DNA of 64,000 bases from Mycobacterium malmoense (GCF_019645855.1 NZ_CP080999.1:3472001-3536000); one strand, 5' to 3'; shown: positions 37,602 to 48,564, counted from the first letter of the stretch. Notes: generated by a model from the sequence alone, not told the origin. Program-made: numbers and translations.

Positions 37602-40454
37602 TCAGTCTGCGTGGACCGGCGGCCCGGCCGGCCGGCCCGCCGCGCGCCGCCGGCGCGGACGGGCCAGGGGCGACCCGGCGGCAACGGCCACCGCGCCGTC
37701 ACTGCCGGTCTCGGCCTCGGAGTCGTCGTCGGGCTCGGAGTCCTCGACGTCCAGATCGTCATCATCGTCGAGGTCGAGATCCTCGTCGTCATCATCATCA
37801 TCGTCGTCGTCAAGGTCTTCGTCGTCGAGATCCTCGTCGTCGAGCTCGTCGTCTTCTTCGGAGTCTTCTTCCTCGGAGTCCCCTTCGGAGTCTTCAGAGT
37901 CTTCAGAATCTTCGAAGTCCTCCAGATCGGCGGCCCGCTCTTCGGTCTCCCTGTCGATCTCGGCGGTGACTTCCTCGCCGGACTCGTCGGATTCCTCGTC
38001 ACCACGATCGGCCGCCCCCGGAGCCCCCACAGCGCCCGCGGCCATGGCCTTGAACATCGGGTGTTCGCCGGGGGCGTGCGCGGGCACCTTGGCCACGATG
38101 CCTTTCTCGCTGGGCTCCTCGGATCGACTCTTCTTCGATCGCCTGCCCCGGCGACCACCGGACTCGGACTTGCGCCCGTTGGGCGAGACCGAATCGACGG
38201 GGTCGGCGTGCAGCAGGATCCCGCGGCCGCCGCAGTTCGGGCACGTCGTCGAGAACGCTTCGATCAGCCCGGTTCCCAACCGCTTCCGGGTCAGCTGCAC
38301 CAGGCCCAGGGACGTCACCTCGGACACCTGATGGCGGGTACGGTCGCGGGCCAGCGCCTCGGTCAGCCGGCGCAACACCAGGTCGCGGTTGGACTCCAGC
38401 ACCATGTCGATGAAGTCGATGACCACGATGCCGCCGATGTCGCGCAGCCGCAGCTGGCGCACGATCTCCTCGGCCGCCTCGAGGTTGTTCTTGGTGACGG
38501 TCTGCTCGAGGTTGCCCCCCGAGCCGGTGAACTTGCCGGTGTTGACGTCGATCACCGTCATCGCCTCGGTCCGGTCGATCACCAGCGTGCCGCCCGACGG
38601 CAGCCACACCTTGCGGTCCATCGCCTTGGCGAGCTGCTCGTCGATGCGATGCACCGCAAACACGTCCGGTCCGGTCATCTCGTCCGGCCCGGTGGCGGGC
38701 TCATACTTTGTCAGCTTCGAAAGTAGGTCTGGCGCAACGGAATTCACATACTCGTTGATGGTGTTCCACGCCTCGTCGCCGGAGACGATGAGGCCGGCGA
38801 AGTCCTCGTTGAACAAGTCGCGGATGACCTTGACCAATACGTCGGGCTCCTCGTAGAGCGTCACCGCGGCCCCGGCGGCCTTCTCCTTGGTCTCGATCGC
38901 CTTGGCCTCGATTTGTTTCCAGCGCTCCTGCAGGCGGTTGACGTCGTTGTGGATGTCGCCTTCTTTGACGCCCTCGGATGCCGTGCGGATGATCACCCCG
39001 GCGTCGGACGGCACCACCTCGCGCAGGATCTCCTTGAGCCGTTGCCGTTCGGTGTCGGGCAGCTTGCGGCTGATTCCGGTCGACGACGCGCCCGGCACAT
39101 AGACCAGGTAGCGACCCGCCAGTGACACCTGCGTGGTGAGCCGCGCGCCCTTGTGCCCGACCGGGTCCTTGCTGACCTGGACCACGACGTAATCGCCGGG
39201 CTTGAGCGCCTGTTCGATCTTGCGGTCGGACCCACCCAGCCCCGCGGCCTCCCAGTTGACCTCTCCGGCGTAGAGCACGCCGTTGCGACCGCGACCGATG
39301 TCGACGAAGGCCGCCTCCATCGACGGCAGCACGTTCTGCACGATCCCCAGGTAGATGTTGCCCACCAGGGAGGCGGAGGCTGCGGAGGTTACGAAATGCT
39401 CGACGACGATGCCGTCCTCGAGCACCGCGATCTGGGTATAGCGCGCACCCGGGTGCGGCGGCTCGGTGCGGACCCTGTCGCGCACCACCATGACCCGCTC
39501 GACGGCCTCGCGGCGGGCCAGAAACTCGGCCTCGGTCAGCACCGGTGGGCGCCGCCGGCCGGCGTCGCGCCCGTCGCGGCGGCGTTGCCGCTTGGCCTCC
39601 AGGCGGGTCGAGCCGTCGATGCCCTTGATCTCGCTGCTGCTGGAGCCGTTCCCGGAGTCGTCGGCGGCACCGTTCTTGCCGTTGCGCGGGGCCCGCTCGT
39701 GCACCACCGTGTTCGGCGGATCGTCGGGCGCCGACGCCTCGTCGCCGTCGTCGCTCGCCCCCGATTTGCGGCGCCGGCGCCTGCGGCGGCGGCGGCTGCC
39801 AGCGTCGGACGAACCATCGTCGCCGGTGTCGGAGTCGTCGGCGTCGTCGGAGTCGTCCGTGTCTTGGTCGTCAGCGTCGTCGGATTCCGACGAGTCCGCA
39901 TCGGCGGGCTTTTGGGACCGCCGCCCCGCCTCGTCGTCGTCGTCCTCGTTCTGGCCGTCGGGTCCGCCCTGTTCACCACGCCCGCGGCCGCGGCCGCGAC
40001 GGCCACGGCGCCGTCGCCGGTTGGCCGGTCGATCGGCCTGCTCGTCGTCGTCGGTGTCGGCATCCTCGGAGTCGACGAGGTCGTCGGCGCTCCCGTCGTC
40101 CTCGTCCGCCGCTACCGGCTGCGGCGCGACGAACAGCGGCAGGTAATGCGGCCGCTCGATCGCGGTTTCCAGCATCGGCCGCGACTCGAGTTCGGCGACC
40201 GCCGTGCCGCCGATGGCCGGGACGGCCTGTAGGGGCTTGGCGAAGAGCAGGTCACGCACCCGGAGCGCGTCCTCACGGTCCACGCCCGAATGCACATTGC
40301 GCGCCCGCCCGTCGAGCGCGTTGAGCGCCTCCAGCACCTCTTTGTTGGTGCTACCCAGTGCTCGGGCCAGCTGATGGACCCTTAGACGGTCCGGCAGGTC
40401 CTCATGCTGGGTCGGCTCTTGTGATGGGTTTGCAGGTGGTGCACCGTCTACCAC
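37602..40454 (-). CDS. rne: Ribonuclease E/G
   Basis: This 950-residue endoribonuclease is the Rv2444c equivalent. The start is GTG 40454 behind AAAGGAG (spacing 5). Residues 1-310 are a low-complexity region with [14 protein letters not shown] and [10 protein letters not shown] blocks between acidic stretches. The S1 domain and catalytic core span about 330-760. The catalytic Asp pair is in TVIDVNTGKFTG and VVIDFIDMVLE, and the Zn-link is CPNCGGRG near 760. Residues about 835-925 are almost only Asp, Glu and Ser, followed by a basic PRRRRAAGR end. As in other mycobacteria the core has disordered regions on both sides, unlike the E. coli enzyme, whose scaffold is only C-terminal. Confidence 0.95.
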   Translation of the reverse strand: MVDGAPPANPSQEPTQHEDLPDRLRVHQLARALGSTNKEVLEALNALDGRARNVHSGVDREDALRVRDLLFAKPLQAVPAIGGTAVAELESRPMLETAIERPHYLPLFVAPQPVAADEDDGSADDLVDSEDADTDDDEQADRPANRRRRRGRRGRGRGRGEQGGPDGQNEDDDDEAGRRSQKPADADSSESDDADDQDTDDSDDADDSDTGDDGSSDAGSRRRRRRRRRKSGASDDGDEASAPDDPPNTVVHERAPRNGKNGAADDSGNGSSSSEIKGIDGSTRLEAKRQRRRDGRDAGRRRPPVLTEAEFLARREAVERVMVVRDRVRTEPPHPGARYTQIAVLEDGIVVEHFVTSAASASLVGNIYLGIVQNVLPSMEAAFVDIGRGRNGVLYAGEVNWEAAGLGGSDRKIEQALKPGDYVVVQVSKDPVGHKGARLTTQVSLAGRYLVYVPGASSTGISRKLPDTERQRLKEILREVVPSDAGVIIRTASEGVKEGDIHNDVNRLQERWKQIEAKAIETKEKAAGAAVTLYEEPDVLVKVIRDLFNEDFAGLIVSGDEAWNTINEYVNSVAPDLLSKLTKYEPATGPDEMTGPDVFAVHRIDEQLAKAMDRKVWLPSGGTLVIDRTEAMTVIDVNTGKFTGSGGNLEQTVTKNNLEAAEEIVRQLRLRDIGGIVVIDFIDMVLESNRDLVLRRLTEALARDRTRHQVSEVTSLGLVQLTRKRLGTGLIEAFSTTCPNCGGRGILLHADPVDSVSPNGRKSESGGRRGRRSKKSRSEEPSEKGIVAKVPAHAPGEHPMFKAMAAGAVGAPGAADRGDEESDESGEEVTAEIDRETEERAADLEDFEDSEDSEDSEGDSEEEDSEEDDELDDEDLDDEDLDDDDDDDDDEDLDLDDDDDLDVEDSEPDDDSEAETGSDGAVAVAAGSPLARPRRRRAAGRPAGPPVHAD

Positions 40455-40785
40455 GTATTCTCCTTTAGCCCCCGGGCGCGTCGTTTCGACGCGGCCACGC
40501 GAGGGCTTCGCTATGGGCCCGGGTCGCTTCTCCCAGGCTTGTAATGGTCTCGCCCCGAGCGGCCCAAGGTAGAACCCACTCGACGCCGTGCTGAATGTCG
40601 GCCTGACATGCGGCGCAACACCGCCGGTGGCAATGGTCGCGCTTGTCTAAGTCTTCATTCGGGTGTCTGACGCCGGTCCGGCGACGTTCACCCGCTGTCA
40701 GTATCCCACATCGCTCAAGCTGCCCACTCGCCCCCGACCGGGGCCGCCCGAGCAAACGCCCGGCGCGGTCCCCATCGTGCCAGCG
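40455..40785 (-). promoter_or_regulatory. rne leader and ndk-rne intergenic region
   Basis: 331 bp lie between the ndk stop and the rne start, both on the minus strand. There is no convincing coding frame. It presumably holds the rne promoter and a 5' leader. I see no clear hairpin terminator for ndk. Confidence 0.4.
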
Positions 40786-41196
40786 TTAAATGTCGGGGAA
40801 CCAGAGCGCGATCTCGCGCTTCGCCGAATCGGCCGAATCGGACCCGTGCACCAGGTTGAACTGCGTCTCCAGCCCCAAATCGCCCCGAATCGTGCCGGGT
40901 GTGGCCTGCTCCACCGGGTCGGTGGCGCCGGCGAGCTGCCGAAACGCCGCGATCGCGCGCGGTCCCTCCACGATTGCCGCGACCAAGGGCCCCGAGGTGA
41001 TGAACTTCAGCAACGATCCGAAGAATGGCTTGCCTTCATGTTCGGCGTAATGCTGCCTGGCCAGTTCTTCGCTGACGTGCCGGAACTCCAGCGCCGCGAC
41101 GGTTAAGCCTTTTCGCTCGATGCGGCCGATGATCTCGCCTATCAGGTGCCGCTCAACGGCATCCGGCTTGATCAGCACCAGGGTCCGTTCGCTCAC
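40786..41196 (-). CDS. ndk: Nucleoside diphosphate kinase
   Basis: This 136-residue enzyme is the Rv2445c equivalent. [19 protein letters not shown] begins the fold, and the active His is in [17 protein letters not shown]. Start GTG 41196 ([13 protein letters not shown]) was chosen; the open frame continues upstream only as translated neighbour sequence. It exchanges terminal phosphates between NTPs and NDPs. Confidence 0.96.
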   Translation of the reverse strand: MSERTLVLIKPDAVERHLIGEIIGRIERKGLTVAALEFRHVSEELARQHYAEHEGKPFFGSLLKFITSGPLVAAIVEGPRAIAAFRQLAGATDPVEQATPGTIRGDLGLETQFNLVHGSDSADSAKREIALWFPDI

Positions 41197-41240
41197 GGCC
41201 GACAGCGTACAGAACCACCTCGGCCGGCGTGTTCCAGCCG

Positions 41241-41591
41241 CTACCGCTGCCGCCGCCGGACCTCGGCGCGGAAATAGGCGATCAACGCCCACAATCCCGT
41301 GAACAGCACCCCGATGAATCCCACCCCCGGATACACGGCGAAGCCCGCGAGCACGACGGCCTGTGCGGCCAAGTTCACCCAGATCGCCCAGGGCCTGCGC
41401 TGCAGCCCGGCCAGCAGGATCAGCGCCGCGGCCAGGCCGATCAGGTAGCCCAGCGATGCGGCGGTAAGGCCGCCGCCAACCGCGCCCACCACCGGTATCG
41501 CCAGCAGCACGACGATCGCCTCCAGGATCAGCGTCGCCGCCATCACGGCGCCGAAGCCCTTCCACGGGTCAGCGGGGCTTTGGTCCGTCAT
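41241..41591 (-). CDS. DUF4233 membrane protein
   Basis: This 116-residue protein is the Rv2446c equivalent. Three or four membrane helices ([65 protein letters not shown]) end in a basic RRRQR tail. It overlaps the folC stop by 4 bases, so it is translationally coupled to folC. The function is unknown, although the place after folC is kept across actinobacteria. Confidence 0.85.
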   Translation of the reverse strand: MTDQSPADPWKGFGAVMAATLILEAIVVLLAIPVVGAVGGGLTAASLGYLIGLAAALILLAGLQRRPWAIWVNLAAQAVVLAGFAVYPGVGFIGVLFTGLWALIAYFRAEVRRRQR

Positions 41592-43006
41592 TGTGGATCA
41601 CGACCGAACAGGGTCCGTGCCGCCCCGGCGGTGACCACCGAGCCGGTGACGACGATCCCCGTGCCTGAAAATGCCTCCTCTTCAGCGGCGGCGTCGTCGA
41701 CCAGCGCGGTCGCGACGTCGATGGCGTCGCGCAGGTTCTCGGCGGTGGTCACCCGGTCGGGTCCGAACCGGTCCCGCGCCGCCAGCGCCAGCGCCTCGAC
41801 GTCCAGCGCCCGCGGCGAACCGTTGTGGGTGACGACGACGACATCGAACACCGGCTCCAGCGCGGCGAGGATGCCGTCGGTGTCCTTGTCGGCCATGACG
41901 CTGAGCACCCCGACCAGGAACCGAAAGTCGAATTCGCCGGCGAGTGTCTGCGCCAGGGCGGCCGCCCCGGCCGGATTGTGCGCGGCGTCGATGAACACCG
42001 TGGGTGTGCTGCGCATGCGCTCCAGCCGGCCGGGGCTGGTGACGGCGGCGAAACCGGACCGGACCGCCTCGACGTCGAGCTGGCGCTGCGCACCGGCGCC
42101 GAAGAAGGCCTCGACCGCCGCGAGCGCCACCGCCGCGTTGTGCGCCTGGTGTTCGCCGTGCAGCGGCAGGTAGACGTCGGAGTACACCCCGCCGAGGCCT
42201 TGCAGCTGCAGGACCTGTCCGCCGATCGCGACCCGGCGGCCCAACACCGCGAACTCGGAGTCCTCCCGGGCCACCGCGGCGTCGGCGCGCACCGATTGGG
42301 CCAGCAGCACCTCCATCGCCTCCGGCACCTGGCGCGCGATGACGGCGACGGTGTCCGGCGCGCCGTCGGCGGCCTTGTTGATGATGCCGGCCTTCTCACC
42401 GGCGATCCCGGCGATGTCGTCGCCGAGATACTCGACGTGGTCGATGCCGATTGGGGTGATGACCGCGACCGGCGCGCTGATCACGTTGGTGGCGTCCCAC
42501 CGACCGCCCAGGCCGACCTCGACCACCGCGACGTCGACGGGCGCGTCGGCGAACGCGGCGAACGCCATCGCGGTGAGGACCTCGAATTTGCTCATCTTCG
42601 GGCCGCCGCCGGCTTCCGACTGCGCGTCGACCATCTGCACGAACGGCTCGATCTCCCGGTACGTCGCCACGTACTGCGCCGGGCTGATCGGGTGTCCGTC
42701 GATCGCGATCCGTTCGACCGCCGATTGCAGGTGCGGGCTGGTGGTTCGGCCGGTGCGCCGGTGCAGCGCGGTCACCAGCGCGTCGACCATCCGCGCGACC
42801 GACGTCTTGCCGTTGGTGCCCGCGATGTGGATCGACGGGTAGCCGAGTTGCGGCGAGCCCAGCAGGTCCATCAGGGCGCTGATCCGGGTCAGGCTCGGCT
42901 CGATTTTGGTCTCGGGCCAGCGTTGATCCAGCAGGTGTTCGACCTGCAGCAGCGACGCGATCTCGTCCGGGGTGGGATCCGGTCCCCGCTCGGGCGGCTC
43001 TGTCAT
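41588..43006 (-). CDS. folC: Folylpolyglutamate synthase/dihydrofolate synthase
   Basis: This 472-residue Mur-ligase-type enzyme is the Rv2447c equivalent. The P-loop is [12 protein letters not shown] near residue 55. HxxHD-like [20 protein letters not shown] and [18 protein letters not shown] are family blocks. It adds glutamate to folates. Start ATG 43006 (MTEPPERG) overlaps the valS stop by 4 bases; upstream sequence in this frame is translated valS. Confidence 0.94.
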   Translation of the reverse strand: MTEPPERGPDPTPDEIASLLQVEHLLDQRWPETKIEPSLTRISALMDLLGSPQLGYPSIHIAGTNGKTSVARMVDALVTALHRRTGRTTSPHLQSAVERIAIDGHPISPAQYVATYREIEPFVQMVDAQSEAGGGPKMSKFEVLTAMAFAAFADAPVDVAVVEVGLGGRWDATNVISAPVAVITPIGIDHVEYLGDDIAGIAGEKAGIINKAADGAPDTVAVIARQVPEAMEVLLAQSVRADAAVAREDSEFAVLGRRVAIGGQVLQLQGLGGVYSDVYLPLHGEHQAHNAAVALAAVEAFFGAGAQRQLDVEAVRSGFAAVTSPGRLERMRSTPTVFIDAAHNPAGAAALAQTLAGEFDFRFLVGVLSVMADKDTDGILAALEPVFDVVVVTHNGSPRALDVEALALAARDRFGPDRVTTAENLRDAIDVATALVDDAAAEEEAFSGTGIVVTGSVVTAGAARTLFGRDPQ

Positions 43007-45660
43007 TGCAGCCCGGCCAGCCTCGCGTTGATTCGGTCGGTTTCCTCCTGGGCCACGCGCTGGCGGTCGCGGATCTTGCCGACGACGTGTTCGGGGGCCT
43101 TGGCCAAAAAGTCCGCGTTGGCCAATTTGGCTGCGGTGGAAGCCAATTCCTTCTGCGCGACCGCCAGATCCTTTTCCAGGCGGCGGCGCTCGGCGGCGAC
43201 GTCGAGGGTGCCCGAGGTGTCGAGTTCGACGACGACGGCGCGGTCCAGGTTGGGGCCCAGCCGAACCTCCAATGACACCGACGGGCGAAAACCCGGACCG
43301 GGCGCGGTGAGCCACGCCAGCGATGTCACCGCACTTACCTGGCCGCCCAGATCCGAATCCTCGACGCCGGCCAACCGGGCCGGCACTTTCTGCCGGTCGG
43401 CCAGACCCTGATCGCTACGAAACCGGCGGACCTCGGTCACCAGTTTTTGCATGTCGGTAATGCGTTGCGTGGCAACCAGATCCAGGGTGATGCCCGACGG
43501 CTTTGGCCAGTCGGCGATCACCAGCGACTCTCGCCCGGTTAGTGCCTGCCACAGCGCCTCGGTGAGGAACGGGATCACCGGGTGCAGCAGCCGCAGCAGC
43601 GTGTCGAGCACCGCGGCCAGCACGGCGGTCGTGTGCGTGAGCCCTTCGGCTAGTTGCGTCTTGGCCAGTTCGACGTACCAGTCGCAGAATTCGTCCCACG
43701 TGAAGTGGTAGAGCGCCTCGCAGGCCCGGCTGAACTCGTAGCCGTCGAAGGCCGAATCGACTTCGGCGCGAACCTCTTCCAGCCGTCCCAGGATCCAGCG
43801 ATCGGCGTCGGTCAGCTGGTCGTGCGACGGTAACGGCGCCAGGGCAGCGCCATTGAGCAACGCGTAGCGCGTGGCGTTGAACAGCTTGGTACCGAAGTTG
43901 CGCGATGCCCGGACGTGATCCTCACCGATGGACAGGTCGCCGCCGGGGCTGGCGCCGCGGGCCAGCGTGAACCGCAGGGCGTCGGCCCCGAACTTCTCCA
44001 CCCAGTCCAGGGGGTCGATGACGTTGCCCTTGGACTTGCTCATCTTGCGGCCGGACTCGTCCCGGATCAGCCCGTGCAGGAAGACGTCGGTGAACGGCAC
44101 CTGCGGGCCGCGGCGGCCGCCGAGCGTGATGGCGTCGTCTCCGCCGACGAAGGTGCCGAACATCATCATCCGCGCGACCCAGAAGAACAGGATGTCGTAG
44201 CCGGTGACAAGAACGCTTGTCGGATAGAACTTTTCCAGCTCCGGGGTCTGTGACGGCCAGCCGAGCGTGGAGAACGGCCACAGCGCCGACGAGAACCAGG
44301 TGTCCAGCACGTCGGGGTCCTGCTCCCAGCCCTCGGGCGGCGTTTCGTCCGGGCCGACGCACACCTGCTCGCCGCCGGGCCCGTACCAGACCGGGATGCG
44401 GTGGCCCCACCACAGTTGCCGCGAGATGCACCAGTCGTGCATGTCGTCGACCCAGGCGAACCAGCGCGGTTCCAGGCTGGCGGGGTGAATCACGGTGTCC
44501 CCGTTGCGAACGGCGTCGCCGGCGGCCTTGGCCAGCGATTCCACTCGGACCCACCATTGCAGCGACAGCCGCGGCTCGATCGGCTCGCCGCTGCGCTCCG
44601 AATGCCCGACGCTGTGCAGATAAGGGCGCTTCTCCTCGACGATGCGGCCCTGCGCCGCCAGGGCTTCGCGCACCGCGACCCGGGCCTCGAAACGGTCCAT
44701 GCCGTCGAATTGCGTTCCGGTGTCGGCGATCCGGCCCGTGGTGTCCAGGATCGAGATCATCGGCAGCCGGTGCCGCAGCCCGATCTCGAAGTCGTTCGGG
44801 TCGTGCGCGGGCGTGACCTTGACGGCGCCGGTGCCGAATTCGGGGTCCACGTGCTCGTCGGCGACGACGACGAGCTGCCGGTCCACGAAAGGGTGCGGCA
44901 GGCTGGTGCCGACCAGGTGGCGGTAGCGCTCGTCGTCGGGATGCACCGCGATCGCGGTGTCGCCCAACATCGTCTCGACCCGCGTGGTGGCGACCACGAT
45001 GTGGGGTTGCGAGTCGTCCAGCGAGCCATACCGGAACGACACCAGCTCGCCGTCGACGTCAAGGTAGTTCACCTCGAGGTCCGAGATCGCCGTCTGAAGA
45101 ACCGGCGACCAGTTGACCAGCCGCTCGGCCCGGTAGATCAGCCCCGCGTCGTAGAGGCGCTTGAAGATGGTTCGCACCGCCCGCGACAGGCCCTCGTCCA
45201 TGGTGAACCGGTCGCGGCTCCAGTCCACGCCGTCGCCGAGCCGGCGCATCTGTTCACCGATGGCACCGCCGGACTCACGCTTCCACTCCCAGACCTTCTC
45301 GGTAAACAGCTCCCGGCCGAAGTCCTCCTTGGTCTTGCCGTCGACCGCGAGCTGGCGTTCCACCACGCTCTGCGTCGCGATGCCCGCATGGTCCATGCCC
45401 GGCTGCCACAGCACCTCGTAACCCTGCATGCGCTTGCGGCGGGTCAGGGCGTCCATCATGGTGTGTTCCAGCGCGTGGCCCATGTGCAGGCTGCCGGTCA
45501 CGTTCGGCGGCGGCAACACGATCGAGTACGCCGGTTTGGCGCTGGCGGGGTCCGCCGTGAAGTAGCCGGCATCCAGCCACTTCTGGTAGATCGCGCTTTC
45601 GGCCGCGCCGGGATCCCACGACTTGGGCAGGTCGGCGGCGGAGCTGCGGCTGGCGGTCAC
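43003..45660 (-). CDS. valS: Valyl-tRNA synthetase
   Basis: This 885-residue class I synthetase is the Rv2448c equivalent. The HIGH motif is in [12 protein letters not shown] near residue 60 and KMSKS in [14 protein letters not shown] near 540. The editing (CP1) domain lies between them and the C-terminus is a Val-type coiled coil ([18 protein letters not shown]). It is first in a coupled group valS-folC-DUF4233. No T-box-like leader is evident in front of it. Confidence 0.96.
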   Translation of the reverse strand: MTASRSSAADLPKSWDPGAAESAIYQKWLDAGYFTADPASAKPAYSIVLPPPNVTGSLHMGHALEHTMMDALTRRKRMQGYEVLWQPGMDHAGIATQSVVERQLAVDGKTKEDFGRELFTEKVWEWKRESGGAIGEQMRRLGDGVDWSRDRFTMDEGLSRAVRTIFKRLYDAGLIYRAERLVNWSPVLQTAISDLEVNYLDVDGELVSFRYGSLDDSQPHIVVATTRVETMLGDTAIAVHPDDERYRHLVGTSLPHPFVDRQLVVVADEHVDPEFGTGAVKVTPAHDPNDFEIGLRHRLPMISILDTTGRIADTGTQFDGMDRFEARVAVREALAAQGRIVEEKRPYLHSVGHSERSGEPIEPRLSLQWWVRVESLAKAAGDAVRNGDTVIHPASLEPRWFAWVDDMHDWCISRQLWWGHRIPVWYGPGGEQVCVGPDETPPEGWEQDPDVLDTWFSSALWPFSTLGWPSQTPELEKFYPTSVLVTGYDILFFWVARMMMFGTFVGGDDAITLGGRRGPQVPFTDVFLHGLIRDESGRKMSKSKGNVIDPLDWVEKFGADALRFTLARGASPGGDLSIGEDHVRASRNFGTKLFNATRYALLNGAALAPLPSHDQLTDADRWILGRLEEVRAEVDSAFDGYEFSRACEALYHFTWDEFCDWYVELAKTQLAEGLTHTTAVLAAVLDTLLRLLHPVIPFLTEALWQALTGRESLVIADWPKPSGITLDLVATQRITDMQKLVTEVRRFRSDQGLADRQKVPARLAGVEDSDLGGQVSAVTSLAWLTAPGPGFRPSVSLEVRLGPNLDRAVVVELDTSGTLDVAAERRRLEKDLAVAQKELASTAAKLANADFLAKAPEHVVGKIRDRQRVAQEETDRINARLAGLQ

Positions 45661-45691
45661 CGGTCAATTCTAGGGAGACGCATGTGCGCGC

Positions 45692-45738
45692 GCGTAAGCG
45701 GCCGAACCCGCGGGTCACGCGGATTCGACCGCTTACGC
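45692..45738 (-). terminator. Hairpin after the lectin/LysM gene
   Basis: GCGTAAGCGG (45692-45701) and CCGCTTACGC (45729-45738) pair exactly around 27 bases. It begins 13 bases after the lectin stop codon and lies 32 bases upstream of the valS start. It probably ends the lectin transcript; no T-tract follows. Confidence 0.55.
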
Positions 45739-45750
45739 CCTCCCCAACGA

Positions 45751-46347
45751 TCAGGGAATGGTGAGCACTTGGCCGGGCTGGATCAGGTCCGGGTTGGGGA
45801 TTCCGCTGGCTTCGGCGATCACCTGGTACTTGCTGCCGTCGCCGTAGAAGCGCTCCGCGATGGCCCACAGGCTGTCGCCCGAGACGACGGTGTAGGTGCG
45901 CGCGGCGGGTTCCGGCTCGGAGTCAGGAGCTGCTTCCGCGACGGGTTCCGCGTCCGGTTCGGCGGCGGCTTCCGGCTGGGACTCCTCGGCGGCGGGCGCC
46001 GGCGGCGGGGCCTCGGCGGTCTCGGTCTTGGTCGACCACGCCGGTCCATCGGCGGCGTACAGCACCAGGTTGCGATCGTCCTGCAGCACGAGTTTGACGC
46101 CCTTCTTGCCCTTCGTGTCGCTGTGCCACACCGGCTTGTCCGCCGTGTAGAGGACGAAGTTGCCATCGGGTTGCACTTCGGCGCGCACCACATCCTGGCC
46201 GTTGGTCGACGTGGCCCAGATAGCCTGGCCGCGGGACGCCAGCACCAGGTTGCCGTCGTCTTGCAAAGTCAAGGTATAGGCACCGTTGTTCGAGGTGAGC
46301 GATTCGCCCCGCACCAGCTTTTGTCCTTCGGTGAGCGTGTCCGCCAC
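45751..46347 (-). CDS. Bulb-type mannose lectin domain plus LysM protein
   Basis: This 198-residue protein joins two carbohydrate-binding modules. Residues 1-110 form a B-lectin (monocot mannose-binding) domain with three copies of the QxDxNxVxY-type site: LQDDGNLVLA, VQPDGNFVLY and LQDDRNLVLY. A Pro/Ala/Glu linker follows at about 112-148. The C-terminus, YTVVSGDSLWAIAERFYGDG to PGQVLTIP, is a LysM peptidoglycan-binding domain. There is no signal peptide, so export must use another route or the protein is released on lysis. A similar LysM-lectin exists in M. smegmatis. It is absent from this site in H37Rv. Confidence 0.85.
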   Translation of the reverse strand: MADTLTEGQKLVRGESLTSNNGAYTLTLQDDGNLVLASRGQAIWATSTNGQDVVRAEVQPDGNFVLYTADKPVWHSDTKGKKGVKLVLQDDRNLVLYAADGPAWSTKTETAEAPPPAPAAEESQPEAAAEPDAEPVAEAAPDSEPEPAARTYTVVSGDSLWAIAERFYGDGSKYQVIAEASGIPNPDLIQPGQVLTIP

Positions 46348-46520
46348 GGCATTCCCCTCTCGCCATCGCCGCCCGGCCGACTGGGGTCGGACGTATTTCC
46401 GTGTCCGATAACAACGAACCTACTCATCTTGGTTGGTCTTGGGCACCCTTGAATTCGACGCAATCGAAACCATCCGGAAACTGCCCGTGAACAATCCGGA
46501 CAATCCGGATAACCGCCGCG

Positions 46521-47099
46521 CTACTTCTTTCCGCCGAGCAGGCCGCCGAGGATATCGCCGAGTGCCCCTCCCTTGCCGCCCAACACATTGCCGAGGATGC
46601 CGCCAAGGGATTTGTCGCCGGAGCCGCCGGCGAGGATGCCGCCCAGAACGCCACCCAGGCCGCCACCGGCGGCTTCTTTCTCCGGCGCGCCGCTCCGGCC
46701 GCCGGGGCCGAGCTGTTTTCCGATGTATGCCAGCACGATTGGCAGCACCACCGGCAGCAACTGCTTGAGCAGATCACGGTTGCCCGCGCCGCTATCGGCC
46801 AGCGCCGAGGCGACCTGGTCGGCATCGTTACCGCCGAAAAGTGCCGCGATCGCCTCGTGCCCGTCGCCACCTTGTGCCGTGCCGCCACCAACGTCGAGCA
46901 GGCCACGCGCGGCGTGACTGCTCGCGATGGATTCGATCCTGCTTGCGTGCTCGGGATCCTGCGAGTTTTGCTCCAGTCCGCCGAGCAGCGCCGGCACCAG
47001 CGTGCGAACGGCGTTTTCGACGTCGCCTTCGTCGGCGCCGAGCTTGGTTGCGATTTCAGACGTGGGAATCTGGCTGTACAGATCGTCGAGACCGGCCAT
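46521..47099 (-). CDS. DUF937 family protein
   Basis: This 192-residue protein has the DUF937 core (LYSQIPTSEIATKLGADEGDVENAVRTLVPALLGGL) and a Gly-rich tail with repeated LGGILGG/LGNVLGG units ending GGKK. ATG 47099 follows AAGGTGG; GTG 47111 is an alternative start. A hydrophobic stretch LLPVVLPIVLAYIG lies at about 115-128. The function of the family is unknown. It is 173 bp upstream of the lectin gene on the same strand. Confidence 0.78.
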   Translation of the reverse strand: MAGLDDLYSQIPTSEIATKLGADEGDVENAVRTLVPALLGGLEQNSQDPEHASRIESIASSHAARGLLDVGGGTAQGGDGHEAIAALFGGNDADQVASALADSGAGNRDLLKQLLPVVLPIVLAYIGKQLGPGGRSGAPEKEAAGGGLGGVLGGILAGGSGDKSLGGILGNVLGGKGGALGDILGGLLGGKK

Positions 47100-47252
47100 C
47101 AGTGTGTCCACCTTCGTTCCTGGGATGTAGAGCCACGCCGGTTACGACACTAGCCGCATGCGACAGCGACCAACAGCCTTGGCACACGAAGGATTTGGTG
47201 CCCGATAGTATGCTGGCCCCTCGGACCGGCCCCGATCAGGATGGATTCCGGG

Positions 47253-48509
47253 TCAACTCAGCCGCTCGGTTCGCAGTGACACTCCCGCGGCCGGGAACCG
47301 CGCCAGCAACGCGTCGCCCATCGCCGCCGCAGGAGTCAGCACGCCACGCAGATCGGAGAGCTTGTCGCGGTCCAGCGCGAGCGCCATTCCACACTCGCCC
47401 AACAGCACCGAGGTCGCCTTGTAGCCGGGGTCCCCTTGCTGCTCGATCCGCGCCACATAGCGGGCGCCGGTGGCCGTGGTGGTGTAGGTCTCGATCCGGT
47501 AGTAACCGCGCTCCCGAGCCGCCGCGCTCGGGCCCGTGCCTGGCTTGGGCACGACGCGTTCCACCAGCCCACGGGGCAGCAGCCGGAAGTACCGGCTGCC
47601 CAATCCGAACATCGCGTTACCGACGCCGGCGACGACGGCCGATGCCACCGGCGCGAGAGCCGACGAGCCGACGCTCATGTTTTCGCTGTAGCGGAACCGG
47701 CGGCCGTAGGCCCAGTCCAGTAAGGCGTTGCTGCGGCGCACGATTCGGGTGTTATAGGGCGCCATCACGAACCCCGCCGTCCACACACCGGACAGTTCCG
47801 GCGCGATCTGACGACCACGACGCCGCGGCAGATCGGGCTGCGGGCCGAGCTCGGGTTCGGCGCCGCGGTCGGTGCTGAGCGTGTACGGGTCGGCGAGTTG
47901 GCGGCGCGCGTCGGGGTTGCTCGAGGCGGTGTCCAAAACTTCGAGCATCGACGCGATGGTGCCGCCGGACAGCCCGCCGGAGAAGGAGCGCACCACGAGG
48001 TCGGTGTCGCCGAGTTCGCTGGCGCCGTCCTCCCGAGCCGCCCGGTAGAGCGCATACACGCTCAGATCCGAAGGGACGGAATCGAATCCGCAGGCATGCA
48101 CGATGCGCGCGCCGGTGTCGGCGGCCTGCTTGTGGTACAGGTCGATGCTGTCGCGAACAAACATCGCCTCACCGGTCAGGTCGGCGTAATCGGTGCCGGC
48201 CGCGGCGCACGCGGCGACCAACGGCAACCCGTAGCGGGTGTAGGGCCCGACCGTGGTGACGACGACCTGTGTCCGGGTGGCCATCTCGTTCAGCGTCGAC
48301 GGCGCCGCGGCATCGGCAGTCAGAACTGGCCAGGACCGCGCGGACTCGCCCAGGGTCTCGCGCACGGCGCTCAACCGGTCCGCCGATCTGCCGGCCAACG
48401 CGATCCGCGCGCCCGCTGCGGCGTGCGCCAGGTATTCGGCGGTCAGCTTCCCCACGAAGCCGGTCGCCCCGTACAACACGATGTCGAATTCGCGCGGCGA
48501 TGCGGTCAC
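47253..48509 (-). CDS. Saccharopine dehydrogenase-like trans-acting enoyl reductase homologue
   Basis: This 418-residue protein is the Rv2449c equivalent and a paralogue of Rv2953, the trans-acting enoyl reductase of phthiocerol dimycocerosate synthesis. The N-terminal Rossmann motif is IVLYGATGFVGKLTAEYLA, followed by VVTTVGPYTRYGLPLVAAC and HACGFDSVPSDL. Start GTG 48509 (VTASPREFD) fits homologues. The specific PKS partner is unknown. Confidence 0.85.
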   Translation of the reverse strand: MTASPREFDIVLYGATGFVGKLTAEYLAHAAAGARIALAGRSADRLSAVRETLGESARSWPVLTADAAAPSTLNEMATRTQVVVTTVGPYTRYGLPLVAACAAAGTDYADLTGEAMFVRDSIDLYHKQAADTGARIVHACGFDSVPSDLSVYALYRAAREDGASELGDTDLVVRSFSGGLSGGTIASMLEVLDTASSNPDARRQLADPYTLSTDRGAEPELGPQPDLPRRRGRQIAPELSGVWTAGFVMAPYNTRIVRRSNALLDWAYGRRFRYSENMSVGSSALAPVASAVVAGVGNAMFGLGSRYFRLLPRGLVERVVPKPGTGPSAAARERGYYRIETYTTTATGARYVARIEQQGDPGYKATSVLLGECGMALALDRDKLSDLRGVLTPAAAMGDALLARFPAAGVSLRTERLS

Positions 48510-48564
48510 TGGGCCGACGCTACCGGACGGATGCCGGGCAGTTCCGCCCGCCGAAAACCCCGCC

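Noticed and set aside
39536..40232. Plus-strand open frames over the rne N-terminal region
   Set aside because: They are shadows of the low-complexity Arg/Asp-rich part of rne.
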